Notes: generated from the sequence alone by a model not told the origin. A DNA stretch of 42,428 bases from an uncultured Prevotellaceae bacterium (GCA_946404865.1 CAMJFC010000020.1:1-42428); one strand, 5' to 3'; counted from the stretch's first letter, positions 26,617 to 35,535 are shown. Made by a program: numbers and translations.

Positions 26617-27117
26617 ATGATTCGGAGAAGGAAAAAGAACAAGACGGTAGAAGGAGAGTTGTCGCTTTTCAGTCAAGAGCACTGGGAGTCGTTGGACAAC
26701 TCGGAAGAGGGTGGTTTGGCAACGGCCACCCCACACCATGCGGACCAAACGATAGAACCTATAGAAACGATAGCATCTATAGAGCAAACTGATGCTGCAG
26801 GGTCAATTTCTGCCACATCGGTCGAAGAGGTGGGCATCAACCCCTTGTTGGAAGACATGAAATGGGCTATCCGATATGTGCGTATGTTAGATATTGACAG
26901 TACCCGCATGATTGCGATGGAAACCTCTATGATTGTACAGTCGGAGTATCATCCCGACCATCTGTACATCATCAACACCCTGCATGGTGAGCGGATGAAC
27001 GGTCAGAAGGTTGCCACGTTGTGCTATGCCAGTTTTATGCGTGCTTTTCCAAGCATGATTGAGCATTTGAGTTTGAATTTTTACGACCTTTACCAAGCCG
27101 CCCTCGCCGATGATTAG
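26617..27117 (+). CDS. Conserved hypothetical cytoplasmic protein
   Basis: A 166-residue protein without signal peptide or membrane helix. The first half (about 1-75) is low complexity, rich in Glu, Thr, Ile and Ala and probably disordered; the second half (about 80-166) is compact with MKWAIRYVRMLDIDSTRM and a C-terminal helical stretch SMIEHLSLNFYDLYQAAL. I do not recognise a family. Its end overlaps the start of the TrmH gene by eight bases, so the two are translated together. An RNA-related role by association would be a guess. Confidence 0.62.
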   Translation: MIRRRKKNKTVEGELSLFSQEHWESLDNSEEGGLATATPHHADQTIEPIETIASIEQTDAAGSISATSVEEVGINPLLEDMKWAIRYVRMLDIDSTRMIAMETSMIVQSEYHPDHLYIINTLHGERMNGQKVATLCYASFMRAFPSMIEHLSLNFYDLYQAALADD

Positions 27118-27883
27118 CAAGAACCAATTGAAGCGTGTGAAACGCTTGGACAACAAGAAATACCGTTCGGAGGCAGGTCTGTTTGTCGCGGAAGGTCCCA
27201 AGGTGGTCGGCGACCTGTGTGAGGTCATGTCACCCCAGACCATTATAGCCACGCCCGATTTTCCCCTTAGTCGTTTGCGGTTGGCAACCGGCTATGAGCA
27301 TATCCTTGTGAGTGAAGAAGAATTGCGGCAGGTTAGTTTTTTACAGCATCCCCAACAAGTGATGGGCATTTTCCGACAGCCCATGTTGACCGACGAAGAA
27401 CGGGCAGCCGCCTTATCATCGCCACGCACGCGTCATGTGTTAGCGTTAGACGGGATACAAGACCCAGGCAATTTAGGCACCATCATCCGCATCGCCGACT
27501 GGTTTGGCATCCGCACCATCGTGTGCAGTCCCGACACCACCGACGTATGGAATCCAAAGGTTGTGCAAGCCACGATGGGCAGCATCGCCCATGTGCAAGT
27601 GCTCTATGAGTCCCTACCCTCTTGGTTGGCCACCCTCCGAGACGACACGCCCATCTATGGCACCCTTTTGGATGGAGACAACATCTATACCACGCCATTG
27701 AGCGACCATGGCGTCATCGTGATGGGCAATGAGGGCAACGGCATCAGTGCGTCCGTCCGCAGTTTGGTGAGCAGCCGTCTGCTCATCCCTTGCTTTTCAG
27801 ACGAGTCACATCATGCAGAGAGTCTGAATGTAGCGATAGCTACTGCCATCGTATGCAGTGAAATGCGAAGAATATCATTATAA
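27110..27883 (+). CDS. SpoU/TrmH family RNA methyltransferase
   Basis: A 257-residue AdoMet-dependent 2'-O-methyltransferase with the trefoil-knot (SPOUT) fold. An N-terminal substrate-binding domain (about 1-95; KRLDNKKYRSEAGLFVAEGPKVV) precedes the catalytic domain with its three motifs: LDGIQDPGNLGTIIRIADWFG (motif 1, about residues 112-132, key N and R), VMGNEGNGIS (motif 2) and ESLNVAIATAIV (motif 3). The target could be tRNA or rRNA; sequence alone does not tell. It overlaps the upstream hypothetical gene by eight bases and is three bases from the downstream membrane protein gene. Confidence 0.91.
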   Translation: MISKNQLKRVKRLDNKKYRSEAGLFVAEGPKVVGDLCEVMSPQTIIATPDFPLSRLRLATGYEHILVSEEELRQVSFLQHPQQVMGIFRQPMLTDEERAAALSSPRTRHVLALDGIQDPGNLGTIIRIADWFGIRTIVCSPDTTDVWNPKVVQATMGSIAHVQVLYESLPSWLATLRDDTPIYGTLLDGDNIYTTPLSDHGVIVMGNEGNGISASVRSLVSSRLLIPCFSDESHHAESLNVAIATAIVCSEMRRISL

Positions 27884-27886
27884 AAA

Positions 27887-28732
27887 ATGGAAAAAGAAGA
27901 ACTTTACAAGATACGGAGTGCATCGGGCTGTATCTCCGCCGCATGGAATTGGAGTTGTGCCCAACTCGGTCTCATCTTTCGCCGGACTTGGTTGCCCGTG
28001 ACCCTCTTTGCCTTGTTCGCAGCAATCGGTAGAGTATTGTGTTATGAACAGTCACAGACATATTCTTGTTTAACCCTGTTGTCGGTGGGCATGATTCTCT
28101 GTGCATTGGCTTTATTTGTCAGTTGTGCCTGGGCCCTGTCGCGTCTGTTTCAAGCGATGAACGGTCATTCCCTGAAGACCAATTTCAAGCGATGCGCATT
28201 GGCTTTGTTGTTCACCTGTCTGTTGTTTGCCCTCATCGCATTCGCCGTCTATGGCATCACCCTGTTGGCAGGCTGTCAATGGTGGGTGATTCTGTTGTCC
28301 GTTTTCATCCTTGTTGTGCTCACCCTGCCTGTGCATTATCACCATATCCGATATGTGGAAGACGTGTCCTTGGACTATTTCTCAAGTGCCGCAACAAGTA
28401 TCAAGCGAGCTTTCCAGAATTACGGAAGAATCATCTCCACTGCCCTGCTATCGGTTTTTATCTTGCTCCTCATCACGATCTTATTGGCAACACCTCAGAT
28501 ATTGACCGGTCTGGCCTCCGCAGCCTCAAGCACAGGGACGACCGCTGGCGACCCCTCAGGCATGCCCGACACCTTCATTTGGTTATTGGGAGCCGTCACC
28601 TTCCTGTCGGTATGGGTCATCTTTTACGCATGGCAATACCTGTCGGTCGTAAATATGTATTTATACGGTTCCATCGAGGAACTGCACCAAGAGCGATTAT
28701 CAACACTCGGAAATCAAGAACAAAATGGCTGA
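27887..28732 (+). CDS. Multipass membrane protein of unknown function
   Basis: A 281-residue protein with about six hydrophobic segments (roughly 32-52, 60-85, 105-130, 132-155, 185-208 and 228-252) and a polar stretch of Ser, Thr and Gly (about 210-225) between the last two. I do not recognise the family; similar proteins are annotated as hypothetical in Prevotella. It is placed between the TrmH gene (three bases) and hisB (eight-base overlap, the ATG of hisB being inside the end of this gene), so it belongs to the same operon. The start [14 protein letters not shown] is the first ATG after the upstream gene. Confidence 0.65.
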   Translation: MEKEELYKIRSASGCISAAWNWSCAQLGLIFRRTWLPVTLFALFAAIGRVLCYEQSQTYSCLTLLSVGMILCALALFVSCAWALSRLFQAMNGHSLKTNFKRCALALLFTCLLFALIAFAVYGITLLAGCQWWVILLSVFILVVLTLPVHYHHIRYVEDVSLDYFSSAATSIKRAFQNYGRIISTALLSVFILLLITILLATPQILTGLASAASSTGTTAGDPSGMPDTFIWLLGAVTFLSVWVIFYAWQYLSVVNMYLYGSIEELHQERLSTLGNQEQNG

Positions 28733-29798
28733 ACGAATTCTTTTTATAGACAGAGACGGCACGCTGGTAGAAGAGCCTGCCGACGAACAAGTAGATGCTT
28801 TCGAGAAACTCCGTTTTACGAAAGGTGTATTTAAGAACCTTGGTTTTATCCGCCAGCATTTAGATTTTAAATTCGTCATGGTGACCAACCAAGACGGTTT
28901 GGGTACAGACAGTTTCCCCGAGGACACATTCTGGCCTGTCCACAACTTCATCCTCCAGACGCTTGAGGGTGAGGGCATCACTTTCGATGCCGTCCACATC
29001 GACAATCATTTCCCAGAAGACCACCATCCCGCCCGCAAACCGGGTATCGAGATGCTGAATGAATACATCAACAATGACCGCTACGACTTGGCACACAGTT
29101 ATGTCATCGGCGACCGTGAGACGGACCAGCAGTTAGCGGACAATTTGGGTTGTCGGGCGCTCATCTTAGGCCGTGATGGCATGACGTGGGAAAAGATTGC
29201 CGAACTGCTGTTTGCCGGTGAGCGCATCGCTGAGATTCACCGCGCCACGAAAGAGACGGACATCCGCGTGCGTGTGAACCTTGATGGCAGTGGCCGCTGT
29301 AACATCCACACCGGTTTGGGTTTCTTCGACCACATGTTGGAACAGATAGGCAAACATGGCGGTATGGACTTGGACGTTGAAACGCACGGCGATTTAGAGG
29401 TGGATGAGCACCATACCATCGAAGACACCGCCATTGTGTTGGGTGAATGTCTGTTGCAGGCGTTAGGCGACAAGCGTGGTATTGAGCGTTACGGCTATAC
29501 CCTCCCGATGGACGATTGTCTCTGTCAGGTGGCATTAGACTTTGGCGGACGCCCGTGGTTGGTGTGGGATGCGTCGTTCCACCGTGAGAAGATTGGTGAG
29601 ATGCCGACCGAGATGTTCTTACATTTCTTCAAGAGTCTGAGCGATGCTGCCCGCATGAATCTGAACATCAAAGCAGAAGGCGAGAATGAGCATCATAAGA
29701 TAGAAGGTATCTTCAAAGCATTAGCCCGTGCTTTAAAGATGGCCGTGCGACGCGACATCGAACATTTCGAATTGCCCTCAACAAAAGGAGCCCTCTAA
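28725..29798 (+). CDS. hisB: Bifunctional histidinol-phosphatase / imidazoleglycerol-phosphate dehydratase
   Basis: HisB performs two steps of histidine synthesis: dehydration of imidazoleglycerol phosphate and dephosphorylation of histidinol phosphate. The N-terminal HAD phosphatase domain (about 1-165) has D9-x-D11, MVTNQDG and the lysine K105 in RKPG. The C-terminal dehydratase domain (about 168-357) has FFDHML (200-205), DEHHTIED (227-234) and the later [10 protein letters not shown] with further metal histidines. The loop that holds a Cys-ligated zinc in E. coli HisB (about residues 91-103 here) contains no cysteine. No other histidine gene is nearby; the gene ends an operon with the TrmH and membrane protein genes, followed by a terminator. 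Confidence 0.96.
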   Translation: MAERILFIDRDGTLVEEPADEQVDAFEKLRFTKGVFKNLGFIRQHLDFKFVMVTNQDGLGTDSFPEDTFWPVHNFILQTLEGEGITFDAVHIDNHFPEDHHPARKPGIEMLNEYINNDRYDLAHSYVIGDRETDQQLADNLGCRALILGRDGMTWEKIAELLFAGERIAEIHRATKETDIRVRVNLDGSGRCNIHTGLGFFDHMLEQIGKHGGMDLDVETHGDLEVDEHHTIEDTAIVLGECLLQALGDKRGIERYGYTLPMDDCLCQVALDFGGRPWLVWDASFHREKIGEMPTEMFLHFFKSLSDAARMNLNIKAEGENEHHKIEGIFKALARALKMAVRRDIEHFELPSTKGAL

Positions 29799-29852
29799 GC
29801 CGGTGTGCCGGGTTAGTATAGCAAACACGAATCAACCTAATCAACACGAATA

Positions 29853-29886
29853 TTTAGGCGGTCTGTTGGACCGCCTAAATTGTTTT
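29853..29886 (+). terminator. Strong intrinsic terminator after hisB
   Basis: An 11-bp perfect stem (TTTAGGCGGTC, 29853-29863, with GACCGCCTAAA, 29869-29879), a 5-base loop and a T-rich tail (29880-29886). It closes the hypothetical-trmH-membrane protein-hisB operon. Confidence 0.88.
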
Positions 29887-29982
29887 ATGAGTGGATTGAG
29901 GGAGGGCCGGCACGCAATTCTTCATTGAGTCATTCATCATCGCGCAAGCGACAACTCAACATTCAAAATTCAAAATTCAACA

Positions 29983-32900
29983 TTATTTCACCACCACCTT
30001 TTTGCCATTGACGACATACACACCCCTCTTCGAGGGTTTGCCGTTGAGTTTCATGCCGTCGAGGGTAAAGTAAACTCCTGATGGGGCATTGTCAAGGGTG
30101 ATTGGCGCGTTGTCAATGGCTGATGCCGAGTTGTGAACCGACAAATAAGCATTGCTAATGGCCAACTCGGGCTTCAGGAATATCGTTGCCGCGTTGACGT
30201 CCGACAGCACACCGTTGGCAACGGTCACCGCATAATCACCCTCGGCATAGTCTGCAGGGATGTTCACCGTGATTCGGGCCACCTCGCCCTCGTTGCCGTT
30301 GAAGGAGCAGAGACCGCTCTGGTCGCCGGCGCTCGTCCCGCAGAGCACCTTCAGCGTGCCGTCAGCCTGCAACGCCGAACCGAAGAAATTGGTATTACGC
30401 TCAGTGGTGCGCTCGGAGCTCAACTCTGCCATGGGCTTGCCGTCGCCGTCAACAGCCACGGTGACACCCTCAGGCAGACGCAGGTTGAACTCGAATCCCG
30501 CAACGGGCACCTTGTTCTTCATACGCAACGAGAGCACCGCTTGTTTGCCGGGAGCAACAGTCACGGGCGCAATATAGAGCGCGTTATCCAAAGCATCAAT
30601 GTTGGTCGGCGAGACACCATCCGCACGGCGCGGGGCGGACATCACCGCGCTATTAGCACCAGAGGTTGTTGTGCCACGGAGAATCATGTTGGCGATGCCG
30701 ATGAAGTCGGAGACATTGATGTTATTGTCGAAATTCACGTCAGCTGCCTTGACGATGAACGTGGTGGTGGTAGTGCGGCCCAGAATGTGGTTGGCCACAG
30801 CGATGAAGTCGGACACGTTAATTTTGCCGTCCCCATTCACATCACCAAGGGTATAGGACGAAAGGTTCAACGTTGACTTCAAGTAATCCGTATTGTACGA
30901 CACGGAGTTTAGGTCGGAGACTGACACTTCTTTCAGTATGAGAGGATAGTCGCCCTCCTCCATGTCCGATGAGATATTAAGTGTGATGAGGGCCACCTCG
31001 CCGTCCTCGCCATCGAACACATAGCCCTTGGTCGAACCGCAGAGTACGCGCAGACTGCCGTCGGGACGGAAAGAGCTGTCGAAGTAGTCGGTCTTCTGTT
31101 TCGTGGTGCGCTCTGTGCTCAGCTGCGCCATAGGGAAGCCCTCTTCATCGGTGGCCACTGTCACGCCTTCGGGTAAATATAAATCAAACTGGAAGCCCTG
31201 CACCTCGACGGTGTTCTTCATCTTCACGGAGAGAGTCACCTGACCGCCGGTCTTTCCTTCTGTCCGCTCGAGATAAATGGTGTTGTCGATGGTGCTGTAG
31301 TCGGTATCTGCTTCTGAAGGAGCGGTAACGGTCACCTCACAAGACGCGCTCACGCCCGAACCATCAACAGCAGTAACGGTGATGGTTGCCATACCGATGC
31401 CTACTGCCGTTACCTCTCCGTTCTCCACGGTGGCTACAGCAGGGTCAGACGTTGACCACTCGACTTCTGGATTCAAGGCATCGTCAGGCAAAACGGATGC
31501 TGACAGAGTTGCCTCCTCGCCTAACAGCAGAGAAAGGCTGTTATTGTCCAAGATAATCTCTTCTACCAGAGCTTCGGCACCAACAACTAAAATATTCTTA
31601 AAGTCTGACCAGTAATCTGCATTAAGATAAGCGGCTCTGCAACCAGCCGGTACATAAAGGACTGCATTGGAACGGTTGGTAAAGGTGTTCTCCGTGATGA
31701 CAAGGGGTGTCGTAATGTCACAATTGACGGTTGTGAGTGATGAGCACCCTGAAAAAGCATTATCACCAATCGCTGTCACACCGGAGGGTATCGTCACACT
31801 TGTCAGGCCTGTCGCGTTGATAAAGGCATTTTCACCTATCGCATCAACCGCATCGGGCACAGTGAAACTCGTGATGGCCTGACCCTCTGTGTTAACCAAC
31901 TTGACGGGCCTGCTTGAACGGGTGTTAATCAGACCCATGACTTGGTTGCTGCAAAAAGCGGCAGCGTCGCTGATGACTACTTGAACGCTGTTTAATTTTG
32001 AACAACCCCAGAAAGCTCCTTCGCCGATAGAAGTTACATTCTGACCGATTGTAAGACTGCTCAGTTTGGAGCATCCGTAAAAACCTCGCTCGCCGATACT
32101 TGTCAAGCTTTCAGGCAATGTGAGAGATGTCAGAGAAGAACAATCGCGGAACGCATGCCCTCCGATGGTATTCAAACTTTCAGGCAAGGTAACACTTTTC
32201 AGACTGCTGCAGCCCAGGAATGCCTGCTTACCAATCGTGGTCACGCTTGAAGGTATGACTATGTCTGTAAGACCAGAGCAGTTAGAGAACGCTAACGTGC
32301 CGATGGTTTTCAAACCATCAGACATCACGACGCTTTCAATTCCGGTGCAATCTTGGAAGGCCTTTGAACCTATGGCGGTCACATTGTAGACGGTACCGTT
32401 CTTCACCACTTGTGAGGGTATCGTTAATGTGCCTGTTGGCTCAGTACAGCCAGTGATAGTCGCATTTGTTCCGCTCACAGTGAATGTCCAAATGGCATCA
32501 GGATCAAACTCTAAGACATGAGTAAATTTACTCCATGTTTCTGCAGACCTGTACGCCGCCTTACATCCTGTTGGCACATACAAAGTCGCACTGGTATATG
32601 TCGAAGCAGAAAAAGGTGCCTCTTGTGGAGCATCTGGAGGCGTTGGAGATTTGCAATAAATTTTTGATAAACTCGAACATCCCTCAAACACACAATCTCC
32701 TATATACGTTACACTCGCAGGAATTACAATGCTGGTTAAACCTGTACATCCACTGAAAGCATCATCATCCAACGAGCAGGTGCCTTCTTGAATGACTGTA
32801 TTATTAAACCCAATTTCTAAGGATATGGAACCATTATCTTTAATAAAATAAATAGCGTCATTATTGGTACCAGAACTGTAATGAGGGTGATTTGGTGAAA

Positions 32901-33876
32901 TAATAATTTCTTGTAATTCTGGAACACTAAAAATAGTCCATGGATATGTAGCTTCATCAAAATGAAATGTAGAAGGCAAAGTGAGTCTTTTTAAATTTGG
33001 CAATCCGTCAATATACTCCCCGTCTTCTGTCATCCTACGATGATAAAAAGAGCTACCTATTACACCTATTCCTTCCGGCACTACTATACTAGTCACCCCG
33101 GAACAATTGTTCCATTCCATGTTCTCCGGATTACATTCATCAAATCCGTCCCCTCCTATTCCAGAAATCTCTACACTAAAATCTCCTTCATATAGTTTAG
33201 TCGGTATAACAATCTCACCCGTTGCATTGGAACACGAAAAAATTGAGCTTTTGTTGTTGTAAACATCCCTTGTGTAATAACCCCATGTTACGCCATTTTC
33301 GTCAGTCCAATAACCACGCCAAAATGGTATTGATTCAATATTTTGAAACATACTCCACACTTCTGCATTTCTGTATGCCGTAACACTTGCTGGTGGTACT
33401 AAAAGTTCCGCTGTGTTATAGGTGGAGAAAATCGGTTCGTCGTCCACATCAGTATAGAATATCGCATTAGGTGGGGTAGCCGCTCTGCATTCAATGTGAT
33501 TAAGTTTTGTACATCCAGCGAAAGCACCATATTCCACAGTCGAAACAGTAGATGGAATGGTGATTCTTTCAAGTTTTGTGCAATCCTTAAACGAACAATC
33601 ACCGATGACAGTTATGCCTTCCTGGATGTATACACTCGTTAAGCCAGAACAACCTCTGAACGCGTCATCACCGATGCTTGTCACTGTATATCCATTTACC
33701 TCTGAAGGAATGGTCACGGCACTGGAAATCGTACTTCTATCTGATGGTTTGATATCCGTCGCATTAGTACCACTGACAGTGAAGGTCCAATTTATACCAT
33801 TGCTGTCGGTCCATTCGGCTGCCCATGCCTGGGAAATACCACAAATCAAAAGGGCTAATAGTAATAGTTTTTTCAT
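29983..33876 (-). CDS. BspA-like leucine-rich-repeat surface protein with cohesin-like and dockerin modules
   Basis: A 1297-residue exported protein. Residues 1-19 are a signal peptide. BspA-type leucine-rich repeats (LRR_5; pattern IP-x-SVT-x-IG-x-x-AF-x-GCSxLxS) occupy about 50-760 in two blocks separated by irregular sequence. A BIG2-like immunoglobulin domain follows (about 768-851), then a cohesin-like domain (about 863-1007), a type I dockerin (about 1009-1067) with two calcium loops (DVNGDGKINVSDF and ADVNFDNNINVSDF), a second cohesin-like domain similar to the first (about 1093-1247), and a short tail ending NGKKVVVK that resembles Prevotella type IX-type C-terminal signals. BspA proteins mediate adhesion in oral Bacteroidetes. 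The middle and N-terminal repeats are more A/T rich than the C-terminal third. A complete promoter and a long leader precede it. Confidence 0.9.
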   Translation of the reverse strand: MKKLLLLALLICGISQAWAAEWTDSNGINWTFTVSGTNATDIKPSDRSTISSAVTIPSEVNGYTVTSIGDDAFRGCSGLTSVYIQEGITVIGDCSFKDCTKLERITIPSTVSTVEYGAFAGCTKLNHIECRAATPPNAIFYTDVDDEPIFSTYNTAELLVPPASVTAYRNAEVWSMFQNIESIPFWRGYWTDENGVTWGYYTRDVYNNKSSIFSCSNATGEIVIPTKLYEGDFSVEISGIGGDGFDECNPENMEWNNCSGVTSIVVPEGIGVIGSSFYHRRMTEDGEYIDGLPNLKRLTLPSTFHFDEATYPWTIFSVPELQEIIISPNHPHYSSGTNNDAIYFIKDNGSISLEIGFNNTVIQEGTCSLDDDAFSGCTGLTSIVIPASVTYIGDCVFEGCSSLSKIYCKSPTPPDAPQEAPFSASTYTSATLYVPTGCKAAYRSAETWSKFTHVLEFDPDAIWTFTVSGTNATITGCTEPTGTLTIPSQVVKNGTVYNVTAIGSKAFQDCTGIESVVMSDGLKTIGTLAFSNCSGLTDIVIPSSVTTIGKQAFLGCSSLKSVTLPESLNTIGGHAFRDCSSLTSLTLPESLTSIGERGFYGCSKLSSLTIGQNVTSIGEGAFWGCSKLNSVQVVISDAAAFCSNQVMGLINTRSSRPVKLVNTEGQAITSFTVPDAVDAIGENAFINATGLTSVTIPSGVTAIGDNAFSGCSSLTTVNCDITTPLVITENTFTNRSNAVLYVPAGCRAAYLNADYWSDFKNILVVGAEALVEEIILDNNSLSLLLGEEATLSASVLPDDALNPEVEWSTSDPAVATVENGEVTAVGIGMATITVTAVDGSGVSASCEVTVTAPSEADTDYSTIDNTIYLERTEGKTGGQVTLSVKMKNTVEVQGFQFDLYLPEGVTVATDEEGFPMAQLSTERTTKQKTDYFDSSFRPDGSLRVLCGSTKGYVFDGEDGEVALITLNISSDMEEGDYPLILKEVSVSDLNSVSYNTDYLKSTLNLSSYTLGDVNGDGKINVSDFIAVANHILGRTTTTTFIVKAADVNFDNNINVSDFIGIANMILRGTTTSGANSAVMSAPRRADGVSPTNIDALDNALYIAPVTVAPGKQAVLSLRMKNKVPVAGFEFNLRLPEGVTVAVDGDGKPMAELSSERTTERNTNFFGSALQADGTLKVLCGTSAGDQSGLCSFNGNEGEVARITVNIPADYAEGDYAVTVANGVLSDVNAATIFLKPELAISNAYLSVHNSASAIDNAPITLDNAPSGVYFTLDGMKLNGKPSKRGVYVVNGKKVVVK
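30676..30852 (-). other. Dockerin type I module within the BspA-like protein
   Basis: Codons for residues 1009-1067. Two 20-odd residue repeats carry calcium-binding loops (D-V-N-G-D-G-K-I-N and D-V-N-F-D-N-N-I-N) each followed by VSDFI and a helix with AN-x-IL. This is the standard dockerin pattern of cellulosome components. It lies between two cohesin-like domains in the same polypeptide. Confidence 0.8.
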
Positions 33877-34031
33877 ATTGGTTGTATATTATATGTTAAA
33901 GAATTCTTGATATTACACACACGTAAGAAGCGTGGCACTGTATGCCTGCATCTTCGGTCTGAGGTCCTAAGAAAACACGAAAAACTAGATACAATAACAA
34001 CAGCCCCACGCATACGCGTGAGAGCCATCAT
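33873..34031 (-). CDS. Candidate coupled leader ORF (52 residues) before the BspA-like gene
   Basis: A short open frame of 52 codons begins at two adjacent ATGs (34031 and 34028) and ends in a TGA that overlaps the ATG of the BspA-like gene as ATGA. The frame is open about 35 codons upstream too. The product would be basic and Cys-rich (MMALTRMRGAVVIVSSFSCF, then TSDRRCRHTVPRFLRVC) and matches no family I can name with certainty. It lies inside the predicted leader, so it could be a regulatory upstream peptide that couples translation. It may equally be a non-coding coincidence within a conserved structured leader. Confidence 0.3.
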   Translation of the reverse strand: MMALTRMRGAVVIVSSFSCFLRTSDRRCRHTVPRFLRVCNIKNSLTYNIQPI

Positions 34032-34193
34032 GCAATCTCTTGTTTTTCTTTGAAATTTCTCAGGTTTCAGACAGGCAAGAAAAGCATAACGCTCCTTTTC
34101 CGATAAATTGATGGCTGTCAGCGGTTTACACCATTTTCAGCCAAAGGTGACGACCAGCATAGGGACACATTCCCCACAAGTCATAACACGCTC
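33877..34193 (-). promoter_or_regulatory. Long 5' leader of the BspA-like gene
   Basis: From the predicted transcription start (about 34193) to the ATG there are about 315 bases. They include an imperfect hairpin TGGCTG/CAGCCA (34112-34143) with an inner GGT/ACC pair, a CACGC-GTAT-GCGTG hairpin (about 34007-34020), and the coupled small ORF. Short or absent leaders are more usual elsewhere in this window (16 to 60 nt). The region contains no riboswitch I can name. Confidence 0.5.
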
Positions 34194-34198
34194 GGTTG

Positions 34199-34230
34199 CA
34201 AATTTAATAAATATTTGAATAATATCCAAA
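34199..34230 (-). promoter_or_regulatory. Promoter of the BspA-like gene
   Basis: On the minus strand TTTG (34227-34230), a 20-base spacer and TAAATTTG (34199-34206) form a full Bacteroidetes promoter, in an A/T-rich patch. The predicted start is about 34193. Confidence 0.7.
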
Positions 34231-34269
34231 TAAATGTTTGTCCTTTTTTGTCCTTTAAATTATTAGTTT

Positions 34270-34556
34270 GGGCTTTTGCCCTTTCAGGGCGACGGATATA
34301 CAATCTCTATACCCAGGGCGTTGCCCTGGGCTAAGAGCTTACTGGCCTTTCAGGCCGCCAAATTACATCGTTATACCCAACACTGCCCTGGGATAAGGGC
34401 TTTTGCCCTTTCAGGGCGTCGGACACTCAATCTCTATACCCAGGGCGTTGCCCTGGGCTAAGGGTATGCTGGCCTTTCAGGCCGCCAAATTACATCGCTA
34501 TACCCAACACTGCCCTGGGCTAAGGGCATTATGGCTTTTCAGGCCGCCAAATTACA
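34270..34556. repeat. Tandem palindromic repeat, 127-bp period
   Basis: Units start at 34270, 34397 and 34524, exactly 127 bases apart; the third is partial. Each 127-bp unit is itself two related halves of 65 and 62 bp. Hairpin-forming segments recur: CCCAGGGC-GTT-GCCCTGGG (34312-34330 and 34439-34457), GCCC-TTTCA-GGGC (34278-34290) and GGCC-TTTCA-GGCC (34344-34356). It is not CRISPR-like: there are no constant repeats with unique spacers. Similar palindromic intergenic repeats are dispersed in many Bacteroidetes genomes, to my knowledge; the open frame read through it is spurious. Confidence 0.85.
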
Positions 34557-34818
34557 GAAAGTGAATTATAAGCCTACTTTTGAAAGTGATTCCAAAGCCT
34601 ATTGACCCCACCCCGAGGCTTCGCCTCTACCCCAACCCGGGCTAAGGGTCTGTATGCCTACGGCGTACCACGAATGGACATGAATGGACATAAATTGAAC
34701 CAAAATATTATTATTCATGGAACATTTATGGGGCATTTTTGCAAATTCGTGTAGCGTCGCAGACAGCCCACTCGGCCGTTAGGACACTCGGGGCAACACG
34801 GGAGCAGTGATGAAGAAA
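34557..34818. other. Intergenic region with short hairpin, no gene seen
   Basis: From the repeat field to the DUF2461 stop no coding frame is supported. A small hairpin GAGGC-TTC-GCCTC (34615-34627) sits in a C-rich patch, followed by A/T-rich sequence with repeats of ATGGACAT (about 34673-34695). Confidence 0.5.
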
Positions 34819-35517
34819 CTATTCGTAGTCATCAATGACGGCATTGATGAAGTCCATCATGGGCTTGGCCACCTTGAAGACGGCAGCCATGTCGTCAAGC
34901 CAATGGTCGGTGGTGAAGTAATCGGGGGAAACGGTCTTCCAACAACAGAAGTCTTTCATGCGTAGATATTGGATGTGCTCATAATCGCGGGGGAAACCTG
35001 AAGGACAGGTTTTTAGCAATTCCAATCCGAAACCATGGGCATCTCCCCATGAACCCTCTCCGGGATGACCGAAAAGACGGACAAACGACTCATTCTCCAC
35101 ACAGGAGAGCCACTCGTCAATATTACCCATGATCTCATTGCGACAAGCCGTGAGGATGTTGGTCGGCAGGTAGTAACTGCCACAAGCCAACATACAGTTG
35201 CCCGGTTCCAAATGGATATAATAACCACCATGGAACGACTTCTTACCATGCGCAGCGATATATGCGCCAAAATGGTTCTTATAAGGTGACTTATCGGGTG
35301 AGAAACGTGTGTCACGGTAGAAACGGTAGGTGGCATCTTTCACGGTGATGTGAGCGACGGAATCGTCGAACTCGACGATTCGGTTGATGGCTTGAGCAAC
35401 GCCTGTTTCGAACTCTGCTTTGGCTGAAAGATACTCGTCTTTATGAGCCTGGAACCAAGGACGGTTGTTGTTCATCATCACTTGGCGAAGGTATTGGAGA
35501 ATGATGTGGGAATTCAT
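34819..35517 (-). CDS. DUF2461 family protein
   Basis: A 232-residue cytoplasmic protein of the DUF2461 (TIGR02453) family, widespread and of unknown function. The signature YRFYRDTRFSPDKSPYKNHFGAY appears at about residues 63-85 (key residues R, D, R, K, Y), and NNRPWFQAHKDEY near the N-terminus (about 17-29). It is downstream of nth on the same strand (48-base gap, which holds a G-rich repeat), so it may share its transcript. The ATG at 35517 is at the normal N-terminus for the family. Confidence 0.88.
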   Translation of the reverse strand: MNSHIILQYLRQVMMNNNRPWFQAHKDEYLSAKAEFETGVAQAINRIVEFDDSVAHITVKDATYRFYRDTRFSPDKSPYKNHFGAYIAAHGKKSFHGGYYIHLEPGNCMLACGSYYLPTNILTACRNEIMGNIDEWLSCVENESFVRLFGHPGEGSWGDAHGFGLELLKTCPSGFPRDYEHIQYLRMKDFCCWKTVSPDYFTTDHWLDDMAAVFKVAKPMMDFINAVIDDYE

Positions 35518-35535
35518 GGGTAATATAGGGGTATT

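Noticed and set aside
29924..29982. Repeated ATTCAAA motifs downstream of the BspA-like gene.
   Set aside because: A simple three-fold short repeat without further structure; likely slippage.
34276..34461. A 61-codon open frame in the repeat field.
   Set aside because: It is read through the 127-bp palindromic repeats; codons repeat with the units and there is no start signal.
34270..34556. Possible CRISPR array because of regularly spaced repeats.
   Set aside because: The whole 127-bp unit repeats, so the 'spacers' repeat too; there are no cas genes.
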